Source: Candidatus Methanomethylicota archaeon
GTDB taxonomy: Archaea > Thermoproteota > Methanomethylicia > Culexarchaeales > Culexarchaeaceae
DNA: 37,997 nucleotides
Assembly: GCA_020833005.1 (NCBI GenBank)
Contig: JAJHRD010000012.1
Location: 1-37,997, forward strand
Direction of reading: 5' to 3'
Position 1 is the stretch's first letter; every line of letters starts with the position of its first letter. Positions 24,983 through 32,957 of the stretch are shown in pieces. The position numbers were made by a program, and so were the translations under genes. Below the pieces are notes generated by a model that did no database searches, was not told the DNA's origin, and saw nothing but the letters and a program-made list of their open reading frames with translations.

Positions 24983-25462
24983 TCACCTATAATATAAGTA
25001 GATTTTATGACTGCTCCACTCATCATGAATAACTTCAACCTTGACAGGCCTCCACCCTGGAATCTCAAAATCATGTGATACAACCCTAGTTCCAGGTCTA
25101 AGCTCCCTCTCAAGCTTAGGTCTTAAACGTTCATTAACACTTGTCAATAGGTATAATGTAACAACATCAGCATCACTTATATTAACATCGAAGAAGTTTC
25201 CATGAATAACCCTAACCCTACCCTGAAGATTCTCAGCAATAATCCTATCCTCAATCTGCTTAACAAGTTGAGGCCTAATCTCAATACCCACAGCCCTAGC
25301 CTTAAACTCCTTAGCAGCAATGAAAAGTATCCTACCATCCCCTGCACCAAGATCATAGACAAGTTCATCAGGCTTAACATTACAGAGCTGAAGCATCCTC
25401 CTAACCACATTCTCAGGGGTTGAAACGAAGGGGACATCATAATGATACGTCCAAACCACCAA
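24983..25462 (-). CDS. Protein-lysine methyltransferase of the aKMT family
   Basis: 159 residues. A VPFVSTPENVVRRML N terminus, the SAM-binding DLGAGDGR (37-44), the acidic GIEIRP strand end (E61), GNFFDVNISDADVVTLYLL and the C-terminal GTRVVSHDFEIPGW closely follow the Sulfolobus aKMT4 sequence as I remember it. aKMT methylates exposed lysines on many chromatin and metabolic proteins and may aid thermostability. TTG 25462 or GTG 25459 starts a leaderless message, with a TTTATATCC element about 26 bases upstream. It faces the small membrane-protein operon. Confidence 0.88.
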   Translation of the reverse strand: MVVWTYHYDVPFVSTPENVVRRMLQLCNVKPDELVYDLGAGDGRILFIAAKEFKARAVGIEIRPQLVKQIEDRIIAENLQGRVRVIHGNFFDVNISDADVVTLYLLTSVNERLRPKLERELRPGTRVVSHDFEIPGWRPVKVEVIHDEWSSHKIYLYYR

Positions 25463-25562
25463 AACATAAAGTAAGAATATGTGGGATATAAAGATAATTC
25501 ACATGGAGGTTATACGTAAACCCTTAAATGTAGATTACTCAAAAGGATTTAATGAAAGTTAA

Positions 25563-25979
25563 ATGGTTAAAAGAGATTTAATGGAGAAATTGGAGCGAAT
25601 AGAATACTTACTGGAATACTTATCTAGGGAGATTGAAACGATAAAGAGGGTTTTGGGGATTGGTGGAGGGATATTCACAATTCTGGAAGGTGGAATAGAA
25701 ACGTACAAAACTGCAACATCAGAATACAAGAGGATAATAAGCTTTGAGAAGATGATTAGAAACATGAAAATGGACAATATATCAAAGGAAATACTGAGAA
25801 TCCTAGCTTATACAGGTCCAATGAATATAACACAAATAACCATGGAGCTAAAGAGGAGGAGGGGGAAAGCTTCAAGACTCACAGTAACCCAAAAGCTAAA
25901 GAAGCTTATGGAAATTGGTATTGTAACTGAGGAAGCTAGGGGGAGGGAGAAGCTCTACCACTACAAAACAGAATCTTGA
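25563..25979 (+). CDS. Coiled-coil plus winged-helix transcriptional regulator
   Basis: 138 residues. The first 30 residues are a charged helix (LMEKLERIEYLLEYLSREIETIKRV) suited to dimerisation, then a glycine-rich hinge. Residues 78-135 form a winged helix: ISKEILRILAYTGPMNITQITMEL, a recognition helix around SRLTVTQKLKKLMEIG and the wing VTEEARGREKLYHY. It is an MarR/PadR-like regulator in layout, without a clear family. ATG 25563 is used. Target genes may include the unknown cluster downstream, across a 115-base gap. Confidence 0.7.
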   Translation: MVKRDLMEKLERIEYLLEYLSREIETIKRVLGIGGGIFTILEGGIETYKTATSEYKRIISFEKMIRNMKMDNISKEILRILAYTGPMNITQITMELKRRRGKASRLTVTQKLKKLMEIGIVTEEARGREKLYHYKTES

Positions 25980-26094
25980 GAAAATAAACCTAGAATAACA
26001 TGGGAAAAGTCCAATAAAATATTAGAAAATGATCAATCCAACATGGAAAACTTAATCACATTAAACATTGGAAATGTATTTGGAGGTGAAATAA

Positions 26095-26478
26095 TTGGCT
26101 AAGGAGGGGGAAGTATCTGAAGATGTGGCTGAATTGAGGGAAGTATTAAACGTAATATCAGAATTCATAGATAAACTCCCAAAAATACTAAACGAATTAA
26201 TATCAGCACTATACGCAGCAGATATAGGTGAAAAGCTTGGTAAAAGCGTTGGAGAATACTACAAGAAGTTGAAGGAAAGCGGAATACCAGATGATGTGGC
26301 AATAAAACTCACAGAAGCATACGCAAGGGAAGCACAAACACCAATGAAGATACTCGGAGAACTAATATCAAGATTCGGTGGAGGTAGAGGTTTGAAGGAA
26401 GAATTAGAAGAATTGAGGAAGAGGAGATTGGAAGAATCAAAGGAGAAGAGGAGAGGAGAGGAAACTGAGAAAAGTTAA
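26095..26478 (+). CDS. Unknown helical protein with GIPDDVA motif
   Basis: 127 residues, nearly all helical. The central part (30-95) is amphipathic with YYKKLKESGIPDDVAIKL (56-72), and the last 30 residues are a very charged coiled-coil-like tail (KEELEELRKRR to the end). A strong ribosome binding site, GGAGGTGA at 26082-26089, lies five bases before TTG 26095, which settles the start. The next gene begins after 25 bases and shares the GIP motif, suggesting that the two proteins interact or descend from one module. I do not recognise the family. Confidence 0.65.
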   Translation: MAKEGEVSEDVAELREVLNVISEFIDKLPKILNELISALYAADIGEKLGKSVGEYYKKLKESGIPDDVAIKLTEAYAREAQTPMKILGELISRFGGGRGLKEELEELRKRRLEESKEKRRGEETEKS

Positions 26479-26503
26479 CGTGAAGAATGTGGAGTAATGA
26501 ATT

Positions 26504-26800
26504 ATGAATAAAATCCTAGCGAGAATTGGAATAACATTAACACTAGTATACATGATAATAAAGTTGATGTTAAACGTAACGATAATGTTTATGGAACTCT
26601 ATGAAGCAAAATTGAAAATAAAATTTAAAACAAAAATATATGAGTGGAAGCTAAGTAGAAAACTTGAAGAATACGGGATTCCAAGGGAAGTTTCAAAGAG
26701 GATTTCAAAAAACATTTACAAGGGGGATGTTGAAGCATTAAATAATTTAATGAGTTTAAGGGGGATTATGAAATTAATGCGTAAACAAACACATATATAG
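26504..26800 (+). CDS. Unknown single-pass membrane protein with GIP motif
   Basis: 98 residues. One hydrophobic N-terminal helix (6-30) is followed by a basic cytoplasmic segment (KLKIKFKTKIYEWKLSRK) and then KLEEYGIPREVSKRISK, which matches the KLKESGIPDDVAIKLTE segment of the preceding protein in position and pattern. A membrane anchor plus the shared motif suggests it tethers the upstream protein to the membrane; this is inference. ATG 26504. No family recognised. Confidence 0.6.
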   Translation: MNKILARIGITLTLVYMIIKLMLNVTIMFMELYEAKLKIKFKTKIYEWKLSRKLEEYGIPREVSKRISKNIYKGDVEALNNLMSLRGIMKLMRKQTHI

Positions 26801-26821
26801 GGGGCTAACACTATTAGTGAG

Positions 26822-27253
26822 TTGAGGAAGTGGAGAATGTATAGGGGTAAACCCGCAATAATACAAAACATAGAATCCTGGGTTGATGCACAAAAGAAGT
26901 TCCTAGAATATGTAAGTAAAAGTGAAAAGGAACTTGAAAATGCAGATAGACTATCACTGGTAATAGCCTCAAGGGCAGCATGTGCACAGATATCAAGAAC
27001 GATAAAGGGGTTTGATGCATGGCTTCAAAACCCACTAATAATAGGGCTAATGCCACCTGAAATGATAAAGGAAGTTCAAGAGAAACTTTGGGCAATAATG
27101 AAAGAGCTAACTGAATTCGACATACAACACACCGCGAAATACGGGGAACATTTAAAGAAGGTTTTGGAGCAAGGTAAAATCATACCGCCAATACCATTGG
27201 AAGAGGGGGAGGAAGAGGAGGAGCAGAGGCAGAGGCTAACATATATGAGGTAG
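26822..27253 (+). CDS. Helical protein, possibly DUF2153-like
   Basis: 143 residues. It is mostly helical, with WVDAQKKFLEYVSKSEKELENADRLSL, then ASRAACAQISRTIKGFDAWLQNPLIIGLMP, a helix to HTAKYGEHLKKVLEQG and an acidic tail. This resembles my memory of crenarchaeal DUF2153 proteins (a WLQ(N/D)P motif and a closing HT.K segment), but I cannot confirm it. TTG 26822 is the open frame's start; ATG 26837 is an alternative that keeps all the conserved-looking part. It lies 22 bases after the membrane protein and is likely in the same operon. Confidence 0.6.
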   Translation: MRKWRMYRGKPAIIQNIESWVDAQKKFLEYVSKSEKELENADRLSLVIASRAACAQISRTIKGFDAWLQNPLIIGLMPPEMIKEVQEKLWAIMKELTEFDIQHTAKYGEHLKKVLEQGKIIPPIPLEEGEEEEEQRQRLTYMR

Positions 27254-27257
27254 ATCA

Positions 27258-27608
27258 CTAATTCTCCCTAGAAATCCTAATTTCACCACCAGAAATAATG
27301 ACTGTTAAAATATCACCCAACTCAGGTTTAGGCTCAAGTCTATCCCATTCATCCTCAGTAAGCCATATAGTTAAACGTGGAAGCTGAAAGGATGTTGAAA
27401 GTGGAATTGGCATCATCCTCAAAACCTGCTGCATAATTGGAAGAACATCCTTAGCCAAATCAGAATCCTGAGAAGAATAGAATACTGGTGGAGGCGACTC
27501 CTGCTCCTCCACTAAATCAATCCTAAACATCTTCTCACCATTAGGAGCTCTAACAACATTCTTCCCAGCCACAGAAGCTTTAAACTTAACTTCCAAAACA
27601 ATCCCCAA
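27258..27608 (-). CDS. Unknown archaeal protein with C-terminal LTEDEWDRL motif
   Basis: About 116 residues. Features: GKNVVRAPNGEKMFRIDLVEEQESPPP, then helix DLAKDVLPIMQQVLRMMP, and PRLTIWLTEDEWDRLEPKPELGDIL with a short beta end. The beta-helix-beta pattern with PRLTIWLTE(D/E)EW recalls arcadin-1-type proteins of crenactin operons as I remember them; no crenactin gene is visible. TATATAAG at 27628-27635 (minus strand) puts transcription near 27604, so TTG 27608 or TTG 27596 are better starts than TTG 27626. It converges with the DUF2153-like gene across four bases. Confidence 0.55.
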   Translation of the reverse strand: MGIVLEVKFKASVAGKNVVRAPNGEKMFRIDLVEEQESPPPVFYSSQDSDLAKDVLPIMQQVLRMMPIPLSTSFQLPRLTIWLTEDEWDRLEPKPELGDILTVIISGGEIRISREN

Positions 27609-27719
27609 ACATATAGTGTGGCACAAGTATATAAGTGGTTTGCTAACTATACCATGGAAAATTTAATATACATTACTGAAAACGTTTAAGTGAAACAAAT
27701 TATGCATGGTGAATGGTGA

Positions 27720-28559
27720 ATGATTAAGATGAACCAGATATTGGATAAGAGGGAACTTGCACCTGGAATAAAGGAGATGGTGATTTATAATCCAAATATA
27801 GCTTCGAAGGTTAAGGCTGGACAATTCATAGTTGTAAGGGTTTGCGAAGAGGGGGAGAGGATACCACTAAATGTGGTGGATTGGGATGGGGGGAGGGGGA
27901 CATTGAAAATAGTATTCCAAGAGGTGGGGGTATCAACACATAAACTTGGAAAGCTTGGAATTGGAGATTTGATAATGGATGTTGTAGGGCCTCTTGGAAA
28001 CCCCTCAGAGATAAGCCTATTCGGAACAGTGATATGTGTGGGTGAGGGTGTAAGAATATCTGCAATATATCCAGTAGCTAGAGAACTGAAGAAGGCTGGA
28101 AACAAGGTTATATCGATAATTGGTGCTAAAAGCAAAGAGCTACTGATATATATGGAGGAAATGAGGGGGGTTAGCGATGAACTAAGAATAACGACGGATG
28201 ATGGTTCGGAGGGGAGGAGGGGGCTTGTATCAGATGAGTTGAGGGATATCCTTGAAAGTGGATTGAAAATTGATAGAATTGTAATTGTAGGCTCTGCAAT
28301 GACTATGAAAATGTGTACAGAAGTAACTAAGCTATACCATATAAAGACTATTGCAAGTTTAAACCCAATAATGATATGTGGAATGGGGATGTGTGGAGCA
28401 TGTAGAGTGGAAGTTGCTGGGAAAACTAGATTTACATGCATTGAAGGACCGGAATTCGATGCACATCAAGTGAATTTCGATGTGCTAATGATGAGGTTAA
28501 ATGCATATAAAACTGAAGAGCAAATGGCATTAAAAAGGTTCCTTGAGGGGGGAGGGTGA
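27720..28559 (+). CDS. Nfn/SudB-type ferredoxin:NADP oxidoreductase small subunit
   Basis: 279 residues of FNR fold. GERIPLNVVDWD (46-56) binds FAD. The 2Fe-2S ligands are C220, C225, C228 and C240 (ICGMGMCGACR then FTCIEGPEFDAHQVNFD). It forms a complex with the next gene to move electrons among ferredoxin, NADH and NADPH by flavin-based bifurcation, or to reduce sulfur as in SudAB. The nucleotide motif near 108-114 reads GEGVRIS where homologues I know have GGGVG(I)AP. The TTTAAT stretch at 27662 may be its TATA box. It overlaps the TTG of the next frame but the next start is probably ATG 28564. Confidence 0.87.
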   Translation: MIKMNQILDKRELAPGIKEMVIYNPNIASKVKAGQFIVVRVCEEGERIPLNVVDWDGGRGTLKIVFQEVGVSTHKLGKLGIGDLIMDVVGPLGNPSEISLFGTVICVGEGVRISAIYPVARELKKAGNKVISIIGAKSKELLIYMEEMRGVSDELRITTDDGSEGRRGLVSDELRDILESGLKIDRIVIVGSAMTMKMCTEVTKLYHIKTIASLNPIMICGMGMCGACRVEVAGKTRFTCIEGPEFDAHQVNFDVLMMRLNAYKTEEQMALKRFLEGGG

Positions 28560-28563
28560 GGAT

Positions 28564-29958
28564 ATGCCAGTTAAGAAGAGGGTTGAAATGAGAAAGCTTC
28601 CAGTGGAGGAGAGAATTAAAAGCTTCAATGAAGTTATGCTTGGATTAACAGAAGAGCAGGCAATTGAAGAAGCTAAGAGATGTTTACAATGCCCAAATCA
28701 TCCATGTATGGAAGGTTGCCCATTAAACACGGAGATACCAAAATTCATAAAGAAGATAGCTGAAAGAGACTTCCTATCAGCATATAAGATCATAAAGGAG
28801 AAGAATCCCATACCAGCAATAACTGGGAGGGTTTGCCCGCAAGAAGTGCGATGCGAAGCAAAATGCACATTACAAAGGGTTGGAGAACCAATAGCCATAG
28901 GAGCTTTAGAAAGATTTGTGGCAGATTGGGCTATGAGGGAAGGTGTAATAAAAGAGGAGGTAACGAAAGCCCCATCAAACAATATAAGGGTGGCAGTGGT
29001 AGGGTCTGGACCTTCAGGTATAACTGTGGCTGCAAACCTAGCTAAACTTGGATATGAAGTAACAATATTTGAAGCACTGCAAAAGCCAGGTGGATTGCTG
29101 ATATATGGGATACCTGAATTCAAATTGCCAAAGAAGGTTGTGGAATGCGAGATAGATCATTTAAAGCATTTGGGGGTAGACATACAGACAAATGTAGTTA
29201 TTGGAAGAACTTACACGATTAAAGAATTATTCCAAAATGGTTATAGAGCAATATTCCTTGGAATAGGTTTGGGGATGCCCAGATTCCTAAACATACCCGG
29301 AGAAAATCTAGTAAACATATATACAGCCAACGAAATCCTCATAAGAACAAACTTGATGAAAGCATACCTATTCCCAAAATATGATACACCCATAAAGGTT
29401 GGAGATATAGTTGCAGTTGTAGGTGGGGGGAATGTGGCAATGGATGCCGCTAGAACTGCAATTAGACTTGGAGCTAAAGAAGTATACATAGTTTATAGGA
29501 GGAGTGAAGAAGAGATGCCTGCATGGAAGAAGGAGTTGATAAATGCAAAGGAGGAGGGGGTAAAACTGCAATTACTCACACAACCAATAAGATTCATTGG
29601 AGATAAAGATGGAAGAGTTACGGGGATGGAATGCCTAAAAATGCAGCTTGGAGAACCTGATGCCAGCGGTAGGAGGAGGCCAATACCAATAAAGGGTTCT
29701 GAATTCATATTTAAAGCGGATACAGTGATAATAGCCGTAGGATACCGCCCAAACCCACTAATACAAAACACAACACCAGAGATAAAGGTGAATGAAGAGG
29801 GATGCATAATAGTGGATAAACATTGTAGAGCAAGCATGAATGGAGTATACGCTGCTGGAGACATAATCCTCGGGGAAGCTACAGTGGCGGAGGCTATAGG
29901 TACAGGTAGAATAGCCTCCACAACAATACACCAAGATATAAGGGAAGGAAGAATATGA
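28564..29958 (+). CDS. Nfn/SudA/GltD-like large subunit (NADPH oxidoreductase)
   Basis: 464 residues from ATG 28564, with GGAGGGTGAGG upstream as ribosome binding site; a TTG at 28543 would add seven. The N-terminal 4Fe-4S domain has CLQCPNHPCMEGCPLN and CPQEVRCEAKC. GSGPSG begins the FAD fold, GIPEFKLPKKVVE and GVDIQTN follow, then GGGNVAMD in the NADPH fold, and YAAGDI at the end. This matches NfnB, SudA and the GltD family. It receives electrons from the small subunit. No GltB glutamate synthase partner is near, so Nfn or sulfide dehydrogenase is preferred. Confidence 0.92.
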   Translation: MPVKKRVEMRKLPVEERIKSFNEVMLGLTEEQAIEEAKRCLQCPNHPCMEGCPLNTEIPKFIKKIAERDFLSAYKIIKEKNPIPAITGRVCPQEVRCEAKCTLQRVGEPIAIGALERFVADWAMREGVIKEEVTKAPSNNIRVAVVGSGPSGITVAANLAKLGYEVTIFEALQKPGGLLIYGIPEFKLPKKVVECEIDHLKHLGVDIQTNVVIGRTYTIKELFQNGYRAIFLGIGLGMPRFLNIPGENLVNIYTANEILIRTNLMKAYLFPKYDTPIKVGDIVAVVGGGNVAMDAARTAIRLGAKEVYIVYRRSEEEMPAWKKELINAKEEGVKLQLLTQPIRFIGDKDGRVTGMECLKMQLGEPDASGRRRPIPIKGSEFIFKADTVIIAVGYRPNPLIQNTTPEIKVNEEGCIIVDKHCRASMNGVYAAGDIILGEATVAEAIGTGRIASTTIHQDIREGRI

Positions 29959-30001
29959 AAAATAAAATTTTAAATTAAAAATGGGGGTTGAAGTAAACCT
30001 T

Positions 30002-31381
30002 CTAGAATGGCTTCATACTTAAAAGCTCTTCCTCACTGGGTGGAGGTCTAATTAAGCCAGCCTTCCATAAAGCTTCAAGAGACCTTCTAGCTTCACCAAT
30101 TATTCTTGAAGCCCTCTCCCAAAGCTCATTCCTACTCAACTTAACCCTAGCCACACCTTGCTCAATGGACTTCAAAGCACATGCCACAGCCTCCTCAACA
30201 TAAACTTCCCAATCCTCCATGGTTGGTAGAATGTAATCTTCATGGAGCCCCTTCCTCTCAGCATAACTTGCCAATGCATATGCAGCTGCCACACACATCT
30301 CATCAGTCACAGTTCTAGCCTTAACATCCAAGACACCTCTAAATATTGCTGGGAATCCAAGTGAATTGTTAACTTGATTTGGGAAGTCTGATCTACCTGT
30401 ACCGACAATTCTAGCTCCAGCCTCCTTAGCCTCCCAAGGCCATATCTCTGGAATTGGGTTTGCACAAGCCAGTACTATGGCGTCATTTGCCATCTCCCTA
30501 ACCCACTCCTTCTTAATAACTCCAGGTCCAGGTCTACTTGCAGCTATACATACATCAGCCCCCTTCAAAGCTTCAGGTATACCTCCACTAAGCCCTTCAG
30601 CGTTACTCTTCAAAGCCCACTTCCACTTCCATGGATCATTCTCCTTCTCCAATATATCCTTCCTACTCTGATTCAATATCCCCTTACTATCCACAAGTAT
30701 TATGTTTCCAGGTTTAGCACCTGCAAGTTCAAGGACATCTGCAGTTTTAATGTTGGCTGCACCTGCCCCCACTAAAACTATCTTCACTTCACTAAGCTTC
30801 TTACCCACAAGCTTCAAAGCATTAATGACTGCAGCTAGGACTACTGTGGCTGTCCCCTGCTGATCATCATGCCATACTGGTATGTTGAGCTTCTCCCTAG
30901 CCTTCTCCAAAACATAGAAGCATTTAGGCTTCTCAATATCCTCCAAATTTATCCCGCCGAAAGATGGCTCTATTAATTGCAGGAATTCTATTAGCTTATC
31001 TGGATCCTTAGTGTTAACGCATAATGGGAATGCATCAACCCCACCAAGATACTTGAATAGTAAAGCTTTACCCTCCATCACTGGCATTGCAGCTAATGGG
31101 CCAATATCACCTAAACCCAAAACCCTAGTTCCATCACTAACCACAGCCACATAATTCCACCTATTAGTATACTCGAAGCTGTATAGGTCTGGATTCTCCT
31201 GAATCTTCCTACATGCAGCTGCAACTCCAGGCGTATACCATATGGAGAAGTCATCTAGGGTTCTAACTGGAACTTTAGGCATAACTTGAAGTTTACCCTC
31301 ATAGAACTTATGTAGTTGCGGCGCTATAAGTGAAGGTTTCTGAGCTCTCTCCAAAAGCTTCTTAACATCCACCTCAACCAC
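30002..31381 (-). CDS. Malic enzyme (malate dehydrogenase, decarboxylating)
   Basis: 459 residues. WYTPGVAAACRKI is the malate-binding Tyr region, and EDIEKPK with WHDDQQGTATVVLAA holds the metal site. VGAGAANIKTADVLELAG is the NAD(P) fold, followed by ASRPGPGVI and CANPIPEIWP. It converts malate to pyruvate plus CO2 with NAD(P)H, linking central carbon to the adjacent Nfn pair's redox pool; the link is inferred. GTG 31381 is chosen because GAGGTG lies six bases upstream; the frame extends to 31402. It faces nfnB, and diverges from thioredoxin. Confidence 0.94.
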   Translation of the reverse strand: MVEVDVKKLLERAQKPSLIAPQLHKFYEGKLQVMPKVPVRTLDDFSIWYTPGVAAACRKIQENPDLYSFEYTNRWNYVAVVSDGTRVLGLGDIGPLAAMPVMEGKALLFKYLGGVDAFPLCVNTKDPDKLIEFLQLIEPSFGGINLEDIEKPKCFYVLEKAREKLNIPVWHDDQQGTATVVLAAVINALKLVGKKLSEVKIVLVGAGAANIKTADVLELAGAKPGNIILVDSKGILNQSRKDILEKENDPWKWKWALKSNAEGLSGGIPEALKGADVCIAASRPGPGVIKKEWVREMANDAIVLACANPIPEIWPWEAKEAGARIVGTGRSDFPNQVNNSLGFPAIFRGVLDVKARTVTDEMCVAAAYALASYAERKGLHEDYILPTMEDWEVYVEEAVACALKSIEQGVARVKLSRNELWERASRIIGEARRSLEALWKAGLIRPPPSEEELLSMKPF

Positions 31382-31404
31382 AAAATACACCTCAATAAAC
31401 ACGT

Positions 31405-31464
31405 AGGGTAAATATATCTTTAAACTTTTCCATACACTAGTAGAATGATAAAATATATTACCCT
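31405..31464. promoter_or_regulatory. Inverted AGGGTAA repeats in the malic enzyme/thioredoxin gap
   Basis: AGGGTAAATATAT (31405-31417) includes the TATA-like tract of malic enzyme, and AATATATTACCCT (31452-31464) is its inverted near-copy, just upstream of the thioredoxin TATA-like GAAATATAATAG (31466-31477). The seven-base arms AGGGTAA/TTACCCT are exact, with 45-odd bases between centres. Confidence 0.35.
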
Positions 31465-31502
31465 TGAAATATAATAGTTAAAACAACTTTTGGGGGATGT
31501 GA

Positions 31503-31898
31503 ATGAGTGAAGATGAGGAGCTAAATAGGATAATTGAGAAGAAGATTAGGGAAATTATGAAGCGTGGAAGGGGGGAGGTGGAAGTTGAAGTGGAGTTTGA
31601 CAAAGACAGTTTAAGGGATGCTCTAAGTAAATGTGGAATCTTGGTTGTGGATTTCTGGGCTCAATGGTGTGGACCATGCCAAATATACAGTAGGATATTC
31701 AAGGCTGTAGCTGAGAAGCTTAAGGGGAAAGCATGCTTTGGAAGGGTTAATGTGGATAGAAACCCAGAATTGGCAGACAAGTATAGGATATATGCCGTTC
31801 CAACAACAATAATATTCATAAACGGTGAACCTGTGGAAACAATAGTTGGATTAGTGACGGAAGAAGAGTTGATGAGTAAAATAGAGAAGTACCTATAA
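31503..31898 (+). CDS. Thioredoxin
   Basis: 131 residues. FWAQWCGPCQ carries the redox Cys56 and Cys59, and the cis-proline is in AVPTT. A charged 40-residue N-terminal extension, with helical EDEELNRIIEKKIREIMKRG, precedes the thioredoxin domain and is not part of the core fold; it may dock the protein on a partner. It keeps cytoplasmic disulfides reduced. ATG 31503 lies about 26 bases after a TATA-like tract, consistent with a leaderless message. No thioredoxin reductase gene is adjacent. Confidence 0.94.
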   Translation: MSEDEELNRIIEKKIREIMKRGRGEVEVEVEFDKDSLRDALSKCGILVVDFWAQWCGPCQIYSRIFKAVAEKLKGKACFGRVNVDRNPELADKYRIYAVPTTIIFINGEPVETIVGLVTEEELMSKIEKYL

Positions 31899-31934
31899 AT
31901 ATTCTTCCAATAAATAATATTTTTGGAGTAGAAT

Positions 31935-32423
31935 ATGCAGTTGAAGTTGGAAGTTGTAGATTTAATTGTACCTGAAGGATGCAATATAATACTTGGTCAA
32001 AGCCACTTCATAAAGACAGTTGAAGACTTATATGAAGCAATGATGAATTCAACACCAAACGTAAAGTTTGGATTGGCATTCTGCGAATCCTCAGGTCCAT
32101 GCCTAATTAGACATGATGGGAATGATGAGGAGCTTAGGAAAGTGGCAATAGAAAATGCATTGAAACTTTCAGCTGGACACTGCTTCATAATAGTCATGAG
32201 AAATGCATACCCAATAAACGTTCTAGATAGGGTTAAAGCTGTACCAGAAGTGGTAAACATATATTGTGCCACAGCAAACCCAGTTCAAGTGATAATTGGT
32301 GAAACTGAGCAGGGGAGGGCAATACTTGGAGTTGTGGATGGAGCCAAAAGTAAGGGTGTTGAGGGGGATAAGGAAATTGAAGAGAGGAAGCAATTCCTAA
32401 GGAAGATAGGGTATAAAAGGTAA
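31935..32423 (+). CDS. Adenosine-specific kinase (DUF355 family)
   Basis: 162 residues, the usual length. [59 protein letters not shown] and the CATANPV and [10 protein letters not shown] segments match DUF355, represented by the Pyrobaculum PAE2307 protein described as an adenosine-specific kinase. It lies 36 bases after thioredoxin in the same direction. The two conserved cysteines and His at LIRHDG are retained. Role in purine salvage is inferred from the family. Confidence 0.9.
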   Translation: MQLKLEVVDLIVPEGCNIILGQSHFIKTVEDLYEAMMNSTPNVKFGLAFCESSGPCLIRHDGNDEELRKVAIENALKLSAGHCFIIVMRNAYPINVLDRVKAVPEVVNIYCATANPVQVIIGETEQGRAILGVVDGAKSKGVEGDKEIEERKQFLRKIGYKR

Positions 32424-32433
32424 ATGCGAAGTT

Positions 32434-32916
32434 TTAGAGGAACTTCTTCAAAACCTCAAAAGTACTCTTGATATGTTGCGATATAACCTTAGTTTCAGAT
32501 AGGATTGGCATGAAATTCGTATCACCAAACCATCTTGGAACAACATGGAAATGTAAATGCTCAACACCAGCACCAGCAGCCCTACCAATATTAACGCCAA
32601 TATTAAATCCATCTGGAGATAAAGCCCTCTTCAAAACATCAATGGATAGGGATATGAAATCCATAATCTCCATAGACTCCTCAACAGTTAAATCATTTGG
32701 GTATATGATATGCCTATATGGTGCAATCATCAAATGACCATTATTATATGGGTAAGCATTCAAAACTATAAATGAATATTTACCACGCTTCAAAATGAAC
32801 AATTCATCATCACGATTGGATTTAGCATATGAACATAGGAAGCACTCAACATTCTTTGGTGCGGAAATATACACCATCCTCCAAGGAGCCCAAAGATTCC
32901 TCAAACACTCCACCAA
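32434..32916 (-). CDS. HIT family hydrolase
   Basis: 160 residues. The histidine triad is EHLHFHVVPRW (H120, H122, H124), preceded by NIGVNIGRAAGAG. A CFLC pair (26-29) with the NGHLMIAPYRHI segment is typical of Ap4A-hydrolase or adenylyl-hydrolase HIT proteins that bind zinc. It probably cleaves dinucleoside polyphosphates or nucleotidyl conjugates. ATG 32916 fits a TATA-like TTAATTTATAG at about 32938-32948 on the minus strand, that is a leaderless start. It shares a 41-base divergent gap with the HD gene. Confidence 0.92.
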   Translation of the reverse strand: MVECLRNLWAPWRMVYISAPKNVECFLCSYAKSNRDDELFILKRGKYSFIVLNAYPYNNGHLMIAPYRHIIYPNDLTVEESMEIMDFISLSIDVLKRALSPDGFNIGVNIGRAAGAGVEHLHFHVVPRWFGDTNFMPILSETKVISQHIKSTFEVLKKFL

Positions 32917-32957
32917 TCAACATATATTATCGATGAAGGCTATAAATTAATTTGTGA
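32917..32957. promoter_or_regulatory. Divergent HIT/HD promoter
   Basis: TATAAATTAATT (32941-32952) reads as the TATA box for the minus-strand HIT gene, and CATATATTATCG (32921-32932) as that for the plus-strand HD gene. Both starts lie about 26-32 bases from their elements, so transcripts overlap in only 41 bases. Confidence 0.5.

Noticed and set aside
25980-26094. 115-base gap checked for a tRNA or attachment site
   Set aside because: It has no cloverleaf pattern, no integrase nearby and only a ribosome binding site at its end.
27785-28441. 218-codon open frame on the minus strand opposite the Nfn small subunit gene
   Set aside because: It lies wholly inside a well supported gene, has no recognisable motif and the serine/isoleucine-rich composition typical of an antisense shadow.
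28543-29958. GltD of a glutamate synthase
   Set aside because: No GltB is adjacent and an FNR-type small subunit precedes it, which points to an Nfn/SudAB pair.
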